This document shows positions 57,233 through 64,000 of a DNA stretch of 64,000 bases, piece after piece. The DNA is taken from NCBI RefSeq assembly GCF_030867145.1, contig NC_134443.1:1798001-1862000 (forward strand), given 5' to 3'. Source of the DNA: Opisthocomus hoazin (lineage: Eukaryota; Chordata; Aves; Opisthocomiformes; Opisthocomidae). Within the stretch, counting starts at the first letter, position 1. Each line of letters starts with the position of its first letter. The translations under genes were made by a program, and so were the position numbers. The notes below the pieces were generated by a model. That model searched no databases. It saw only the letters and a list, made by a program, of their open reading frames with translations, and was not told where the DNA came from.

Positions 57233-60200
57233 AAAATATGACCTTGTCATCAGCTGCCTGTGTTTCCTTCACTTTCACACTCCCCCAGACCTGCACTTTC
57301 TTCTTTTAATTTCTTCCTAAAAGCCTGATCACTGTAGAGTGGAAGCTCCTGCTAGAATGGGTGGGAAGGTCTAAGGCAGTAGCTGGAGACCTGGGACTCA
57401 ACCGGGATTTCCCTGATCATGGCTGGGAGAGGGAATGGTGTATGTCATGAGGACGCGCCGTGTTCTCATGGTTTTGAAAAGACTTTGAAAACACAACCAT
57501 TTGCTGAAGAGCTCCTCCAGCTTTGGAGCTCCAGCTCAGGGCCGGCTGTGTCTGCATCCTGCATGCAGCAATGAAATGTCGCATGAAGAGCAGTGGGTAA
57601 ATACAGCACTAAAGAGGGGAAGATGAACAGGTCTGGGAGATTGTGCCTTGTGACTTTGTCACCCATTTGTAAGAGGTCCTGTCTCAGCCTTTTGCAATCT
57701 TCTGTTTCCTTGTCTCTGGGGGCAGTTGGGCAAGCCTCATCAGTCAGGGAGATCTACACGGATTCACTCCCCACTGAACTCAGCAGAAGTGTTACTAGTA
57801 TTAGCAGGGTGTCTCGGACAATTCTGGGAACCCTCCATGAACATCTGCTAACAGCACCCCAGTGCGTCCTCCTTAGCACCAAATTTGTCTGCAAATTGCT
57901 CACCCAGGAGTGAGGAACGTCCTCAGGGACCCAAAGTCCACATGCCAAAGGGAGTGCCCGGCAGGTTTCCCGAGCAGAGATCGTGCAGAGTGGTACCTGG
58001 CCTAGCAGCAGCCGCTGACGGGAGGAGACACAGGGAGGCAGACGCGGGGGAAGCCAGCCCGGCTGCTGAAGCAGCAGACGTGGGCGCAGCTCTGTCTGCA
58101 AGCACCCACTGGCTCCTGCTTTAAAGATGCCCCAGGGCACGTGGCTGGTGACTAACCTGCAATTACCGCCGTCTCACTTTTTCTGGTAGAGGAGTCCAGC
58201 CGATAGTGGGACGTGATAAATCATACCCCATGGATGCGGCGTTGCGTGTGGGCTGTGGAGATCCGGCCTCGCGCAAATCGTTCCGCCCTCACCGGTCTGC
58301 TGTTTCCACCCTCCTCTCACACCGGGTTGCGGCAGAGCCTGGCTCTCGCTGCTGGTTGTGCAGCTCTTGCCACGGCGGGCGTCTGGACTTTGGCAAGTGC
58401 TCAAGGCACAAATGCTACATAATAGAAATAAAAAAACAAATGAGGCTTCCTAATCACCTCTCTGTGGAGGGCTGATTTGACTCCAAAACTCCTCAAAAAA
58501 GATTCTGTGCAGGCAATGATTTCCTTGGCTTCTGCTCCCGAATCAAATGGAACAATCTTCTGGGAAATAAGAAACTGTAGGTGGAAAAGAAGTCATTCAG
58601 ATAACATTTTTCCTTAAACTATTGCTCTGTAGCATCCTTACGATGGCGTGATGCTTGTGCTGTCTTTAATCCTTCCTATGAACATAGAAACTCAGATTTT
58701 AAAAGGCTGAGACCATCAGTAGAAAGCAGAAACCTCATTTCCAGGTGAGCGTCGCAAGATTGTGCTGTAGGAAGAGAAACAGTCATCCTTCCTCCCTGAA
58801 CACCTGGACGTTTACACTACATCTATGAGACGGTTCTAATAGTTTAGGAGAAAATTGATGTTCAGCTTAAGCAAATGTTGGCCCACAGTTGTTGCTCTGC
58901 CAGGCAGTGTGCTCTGAGCTCTGAAAAGTATTCCTCAGAGATCAGGACACAGTTCTTTCAGTGATGTGAAAAAACCTAAGGAAAGCTCGATTCCCATTCT
59001 AAAATACTGGGAAATCAAAGCAAATATCCGCAATAGTCAGAAGGCAAAAGATAAAACAGATGAGGCTTTTTTTCATAACCACAGCTAGTTCCTCTTTTTC
59101 AGACTTAATTGCACTCAGATGCTCACTTCTCATTCTTCACGGAGCACTCACCTTCCTGAGTAAACAGGAAAAGAGGCGGATAGTGCCGTGCTGGGGTTCC
59201 TCTCAGCCCCAGAACTAATGATCTAATTACTTGATTAAATAGTCTCTAGGGCATGGACTAGACAAGCCACTTGTCATGTGAGGCTAATTGCATTCTGTAC
59301 TCAGCCTCCTGGCATTTCAGCTATGAGACATTTCCGAAGCCGGCGCTGGACCAGCAACATGGAGACCAGCCCCAGCTGGAAGCTGCCCTCGGACCACGCT
59401 GGATCCCACCCTCGCGTCTTTCCTGGGTGGCTGTGGGAGGGGATGATGAGAGGGGAAAGTCAGATGTAATGAAACCTCAGATTTTAAGATTTAATTGCAA
59501 CAAAGTGCGGGAGAGTGGGCTGGGAAGGCCTTGCCAAGCTGAAAATATGGGGAGAATCCTTGATTTCTATGAAAATTCTTTGTCCACCAAAATGTAGGTA
59601 GTATGCTATATGGGATGCTGCATATAAGCAAAATGAAGTGCCTGATGCTGATCAGTGCTGGATGCTACAGAGGAAGAACATTTACTTAGGAGGCTTTTAG
59701 GTAAACCAAGGGATGCAAAGAAATCCAGGGGTGTCGTATTTTTACAGAGAAGTGTTCAGCAGTTTATGAAATTTCTAGCAGAAATCCAGCTGAACAGCCC
59801 ACAGTGGTGCATATCCAGACAGTTGCATGGGGGAAAATTTGAGTTTGAGATGTTTCCATCAAAAATCACGACATCTGCACATCCTGAAGTTTGGTGTTTC
59901 TGTTAACAATCATGTCCCCACGACCATGCGGTGTTTCATGTCTGCAGGCAAATTTTTTATAGCTGTAGGAGCATAGCTCCAATCTTCTTGTACCTCCATC
60001 TTTGGGAGCTCTTGGTGGTGGAATCCGAAGTCTCTCTTGGATTACTGGGACCCAAAAGGGTTGACTGTGTTCTTTTTTTACCAACTTTTTCAGAAATATT
60101 CTCCTGAGCACCAGAATGCACTGCTCAGGGGCTCCTCTTCTGCAGCAAACCTCTGGGTAGGGGAGCCCGTCTCCTCCTGGGCTCCAGCAACTTCTTCTGG

Positions 60201-62160
60201 TTCAGCTTTGCACTCCGTCGTGGGCTTTTCATCAAAATGCTACCCATCACACTCTGGTTCTGCAAGAGACCTTGACACGTGCTGTTTAATCAAAGCGATG
60301 CCAGAGTGTCAGATTTGGGAAGAAAAAGTCCCTTCTTTTCAGCTCCTTTGCCAAAGGAGGGTGGCCGCGAAAGGACGTTGCTGTGGGGTCGTGACTCACT
60401 GAAGTTAATGTGACTAGTCAAATGACCAAATTGCTCATAAATATAATAGAGATCCACAGAGAAGTGTCAATTAAGAATAATAATCCATCCCTCTGATGTT
60501 CCCACATATTACAAACGCAGATCAATTTATATCTCCTAAAATGTCTGTTTTGCTTAGAAGCCGTTACAATTTCTTGCTAATCAAATGTAACAATAGGGTG
60601 TACAATAACCCACTATGGAAAGGGAGACGTAGGACCGGTCCTCAGCGCTGGTTTCGGAGGTGAGCCTGGAGCACTGGGAAAGCACTGGGAAAGCATGAAG
60701 AACTGTACAAACTGGACTATGCAAAACTCCTCAGCGAGAGAAGTGTTTGAGGCTGCTGCTGCAAGGGGACCTAAAAGTAGTGGAGGACAGTTGCTGGCTC
60801 AGCATTACCCAGCAGGGTTAGCTCTAGGATGAGAAGATGGGGGGAGATTAATCTGTCAAAATATTAGACACCTAAATCTGAACTCCTTGTTCTCTGTTCG
60901 TTTTGCAATCTGTGGGTTCTGTTTGATGCAGTCGTGCGTGTTTCTCCTCACCCTGAAGCAGGCAACACAAGCAAACCACATTGTACAAGTCCTTATTTCT
61001 TCCTATCATCTAGAAAAGCCACCAGTGCAGCAGTACGAGTCTCGGGGGGAGAAACCGCACATGATGCACCAAAGGAAGCAAAGGAAGAGGAATGGAAAGA
61101 CTGAATGAACCATGAAGTGCTGTTGGAAGGATGTCAAAAGCAGCGCAAATCCATCAGCTCACGTGGGCTTAGGGCAGGAATTCCAGATTCCCCATGTAAA
61201 CGCTAGAAAGGAACCAGTGCTGATGCCTGCAGTTCTCCAGCAGAACTCCTGGTTTCCAGAGTAAACAGGATGCACTGCTCATGCTGAACAGGTTGGGGTT
61301 TTTTTTTTTGCCCACATAGCATTTGTGTAACTGATCTCATTGGGGAATGTGGTCACCCAAATGTAATCTGATGATCACATTCCACCTCCATGATTGGAAT
61401 ATCTCAGAGAAATAAAGATTTTCTGTGCTGCAGAGTTGATCGAGATAACATGATCAGGAAAAAGCTTCAATATGCTAATATGGAGTCTTGGGCCTAAATT
61501 CCACTTTAGCTGCTCCGACAGTGAAAAATGCCTTCAAAACGTGTGCCCTTTTACTTTGCCCTGAAGTCACCATCCCTGGAGGTATTCAAAAAACATGTAG
61601 ATATGGCACTTCAGGACATCGTTTAGCAGGCATGGTGGTGTTGGGTTGACGGTTGGACTTCATGATCTTAGAGGTCTTTTCCAACCTTCATGATTCTGTG
61701 ATTCTAAGGTAACTGGAGTGGTGTTCCCATTGGCGTTGCCAAGCATGAATGTTGTTAACAGAGTGTGGAGAGGAATGGGTTGGGTGTATTTAAGAGTTAA
61801 AAAGGTATTAGAGAGACAAATACCTCAACGGTTTGTGGAAGCGCTGATGGCCCACTGTAGGATTAGCTGTTTCTTACCATGAGAATTAGGACACGATATT
61901 TCTCATAGTAAATCAGATGAATTGTCCATCTTCCCTAATAATAGCTATCTGTTCTTACTGCATTGAAATAAACCTAAGGTATCATTTCGACATTTATGGA
62001 AATAAGGAGATGAGAATATCCAAGCGTATTAAATCTTCTTTGAAAAGCAAGTAATTCAATGCCTGATTTTTTTTAATTAGTGTGTCATTCCCATTGGGAA
62101 CCACATGACTCGCGTCTTAGGTGGAAGCAGAATTTGCTCAGGATCACATGTTTTTCCTTC
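57233..62160. other. Intergenic region between the two plus-strand cysteine-rich genes
   Basis: About 4.9 kb. It holds one CR1 3' end (61.56-61.71 kb) and no gene I can support. Short frames around 57.9-58.4 and 59.3-60.4 kb match nothing. A 14-bp TTTCCATCAAAAAT at about 59.85 kb matches the upstream part of the 62-kb promoter, but its surroundings do not. Confidence 0.5.
61563..61708 (+). mobile_element. CR1 LINE 3' end
   Basis: Contains CACCATCCCTGGAGGTATTC, AAAAAACATGTAGATATGGC, GGTGTTGGGTTGACGGTTGG and GATCTTAGAGGTCTTTTCCA, and ends with the terminal octamer pair ATTCTGTGATTCTAAG. Plus orientation, strongly 5'-truncated, about 146 bp. Confidence 0.95.
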
Positions 62161-62371
62161 AGGAGGGTTTCCATCAAAAATTAGGATGTAAGCAAATATG
62201 TAAAGCATGTATAGGTGGAACCTGTTCAGGTAGTTAGTGGTCAGGTGTCCATACCCCTGGGCTCCCTTGTTTCCGGAGATGACGCCATGCAAGCCATATA
62301 AAAAGGTTTGCATTTTGATGCTCACATCAGTTGATTTGACTTCTCCCTCACTCACCTGCACTGGTGAACTG
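62161..62371 (+). promoter_or_regulatory. Promoter and non-coding exon 1 of the 63-kb cysteine-rich gene
   Basis: TATAAAAA at 62297-62304. Exon 1 ends GTGAACTG at 62371 before GTAAGTCT. ATGTAAGCAA, CCATACCCCTG and TTTCCGGAGA lie upstream in the same order as in front of the 54-kb gene. Confidence 0.7.
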
Positions 62372-63381
62372 GTAAGTCTTTCTTGGATTTATCAGAGAAT
62401 AATGCGATGGTTGTGTTTCTTGGTTGTTCCGGTCAAGAGAATGTATTTCTGATCACAGGAGAGCTTTGCTTCTGGTGTTTCTGTTCTGAGATTTCTCCTG
62501 GAAAGGAGGAGAGGATGTTTGACTCTTGTTTCGAGTTTGCTCTTCCTGAAGTATCTTGCAAATATCCTGTCACCTCTTCAGAAACTGTGGCTGTCTCTCA
62601 TCTTACTTCAAATTCTATCTTCATTAATTTTTTCATACCTCATTAAGTCTGGAAATTAAATAAATTAGTGGATGCTGCAGAGCAAGTCTTGGACTTCAGA
62701 AGAGGTGTGTGGCAAGAAACATTATCTGGAAGAAGGAAGCTGCAGAATACCTGAGGGCAAAGCTGCAGAAGCCATCTGGGCCAAGTCAAGATGAGGAAAT
62801 AAACTGGAAATAGGAGCTGCAACCTCTGGGTCAACGCTGCTTTTATGAAAGGATGAGCCTATTAATTCTGACACAACTCCAATGATGTACCATGATAGAC
62901 AGCTGGAGGAGTTGGGATGGGGTCTGAATTCATGGTCTTTGGGCTTTGTCCTGGGAGATTAGCAGTTCAACGTCTACACAAAGAGAGAAGGCACTGTGCT
63001 GTGTGCGAGGAAGTGAAGAAGCGATAAGCAAAAGATGAGCCCTGGAACGTCTGCTGATTTGATTAAGAAAATAAGGAAATGAGCTATTTTCATGTTACAG
63101 CTTCTAGAAAGTTTAATTGTGGGCAATTCTGTAAGATTCAGGGTTTATGTCTTTAGTCTTCCTAACAGTGGTGCTTGCAGGTTCCCAAGAAAGAAAGGAA
63201 TCATCCGGCAGTGATAGCTGCATGTGTCTGAATCCAGAAATCATTCACAGATGCAATTTTTTCTCCTCGGTCCAACAGCTCCCTGCTGTGTATTTTGCAA
63301 GAGCTCAGGTTGTGAATTGCGGCTCAGGTAGAAAGAACAAGTGTCCTGATTTTGTATCTCTCTTCTTCTCTTTGCCTTTAG
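62372..63381 (+). other. Intron 1 of the 63-kb cysteine-rich gene
   Basis: A 1.0-kb 5'UTR intron, with donor GTAAGTCT after 62371 and acceptor TTTGCCTTTAG ending at 63381. A 21-nt leader precedes the ATG. Alternative AG sites at 63387 and 63390 would shorten the leader only. No other feature is seen. Confidence 0.65.
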
Positions 63382-63402
63382 CTTTAGCAGCACCTCAGGA
63401 GG

Positions 63403-63960
63403 ATGTCCTACTACGAGCAGTGCAAGCAGCCCTGCCTGCCCCCTCCCATTTGTGCGCAGAAGTGCACCAAGTGCGTGGAGCCCTGCAAGACGGTGTGCGT
63501 GGAGCCCTGCGGCGGCAGCGTCTGCGTGAAGCCGTGCCCCGCACCGTGTGTGGAGGTCTGCCCAACGCCCTGTGCCACCCAGTGCACCACGTCCTGCAGC
63601 ACCCAGTGCGTGGAGCCTTGTGCCACCCAGTGCACCACGTCCTGCAGCACCCAGTGCGTGGAGCTCTGTCCCCCTAAGTGCATCGACGTCTGCGCGCAGT
63701 CGTGTGCCCCTCAGTGCCCACCCCAGTGCGTGGATCCTTGTGCCACCCAGTGCACCACGTCCTGCAGCACCCAGTGTGTGGATCTCTGTCCCCCTAAGTG
63801 CATCGACGTCTGCGCGCAGTCATGTCCCCCTCAGTGCCCACCCCAGTGCGTGGAGCCCTGCCCAGCCCCATGCGTGGAGGTGTGTGCCACCAAGTGTGTT
63901 GATTCATGCGAGACCGTGTGCCTGGAGCCGTGCGGCACGGTCTGCTCTCGCCCATGCTGA
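63403..63960 (+). CDS. Cysteine-rich EDC protein with C-x3 periodicity (185 aa)
   Basis: One coding exon starting MSYYEQCKQPCLPPPIC, the simple-EDC signature. I count 45 Cys in 185 residues (24%). From residue 24 almost every fourth residue is Cys, in tetrads such as CVEP, CATQ, CTTS, CSTQ, CPPK, CIDV and CAQS. Two larger blocks (CATQCTTSCSTQC..., CPPKCIDVCAQSC...) are repeated within the gene. It ends CLEPCGTVCSRPC. There is no signal peptide. It is presumably a disulfide-cross-linked structural protein of cornified skin appendages; P-C and C-P pairs recall keratin-associated proteins by convergence. The TATA promoter and exon 1 resemble those of the 54-kb gene. It is an avian EDC Cys/Pro-rich gene, but I cannot give the exact published symbol. 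Confidence 0.88.
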   Translation: MSYYEQCKQPCLPPPICAQKCTKCVEPCKTVCVEPCGGSVCVKPCPAPCVEVCPTPCATQCTTSCSTQCVEPCATQCTTSCSTQCVELCPPKCIDVCAQSCAPQCPPQCVDPCATQCTTSCSTQCVDLCPPKCIDVCAQSCPPQCPPQCVEPCPAPCVEVCATKCVDSCETVCLEPCGTVCSRPC

Positions 63961-64000
63961 TCGCCTTCATGCATGAGCCTTGCATGCAGCCCTGATGCTT
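63961..64000 (+). other. Start of the 3'UTR of the 63-kb gene, cut by the window end
   Basis: Forty bases after the TGA stop; no poly(A) signal is visible before the window ends. Confidence 0.8.

Noticed and set aside
59840-59870. Possible third copy of the cysteine-rich gene promoter
   Set aside because: Only a 14-bp match (TTTCCATCAAAAAT). The ATGTAAGCAA, CCATACCCCTG, TTCCGGAGA and TATA elements do not follow.

Overview
The window is bird (avian) nuclear DNA. It holds the 3' three quarters of COPA followed by the S100A11/cornulin end of the epidermal differentiation complex (EDC), the locus that encodes cornified-envelope and feather/scale proteins. The evidence for a bird is CR1 retrotransposon 3' ends with the octamer tail, compact intron-exon genes, an S100-fused protein with the architecture of avian scaffoldin, and short two-exon cysteine/proline-rich genes that start MSxxxQCKxPCLPPP. 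The species cannot be named from sequence alone.

Layout. 1-15621 (+): COPA from about residue 166 of 1224 to the stop, 27 exons resolved. 16775-18640 (-): S100A11, three exons, tail to tail with COPA. 20194-20634 (+): an unrecognised possible gene for a small secreted cysteine-containing peptide (uncertain). 21231-33404 (-): scaffoldin-type S100-fused protein (SCFN), whose last exon carries about 45 tandem units of 50-52 residues. 36539-39134 (-): cornulin (CRNN) with 15-residue Gln/Glu repeats. 39135-48835: a gene-poor gap. 48836-50982 (-): a Cys/Pro-rich EDC gene with 24-residue repeats. 53210-57232 (+): an 860-residue protein of about 48 cysteine-rich 15-residue repeats. 62297-64000 (+): a 185-residue protein with a cysteine almost every fourth residue; its 3'UTR runs off the window.

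How the genes fit together. S100A11 and the S100-like N-termini of SCFN and CRNN bind calcium. The long repeat domains of SCFN and CRNN are typical transglutaminase/cross-link substrates of cornifying cells. The cysteine-rich proteins would be disulfide cross-linkers of feathers, scales, claws or beak. All five EDC genes downstream of S100A11 appear to share one plan: a TATA box, a very short non-coding exon 1, one intron, and an exon 2 leader of about 20 nt just before the ATG. In the two S100-fused genes the coding part is split once more after 46 codons.

The most interesting signals are the recent homogenisation inside three repeat arrays, including a near-identical 1,518-bp ten-unit duplication in SCFN; a near-perfect C-x3 periodic protein; a duplicated promoter/exon 1 module in front of the two plus-strand cysteine-rich genes; and the candidate secreted peptide between S100A11 and SCFN. 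Splice sites and gene ends were read by eye from consensus and homology, not from transcripts.
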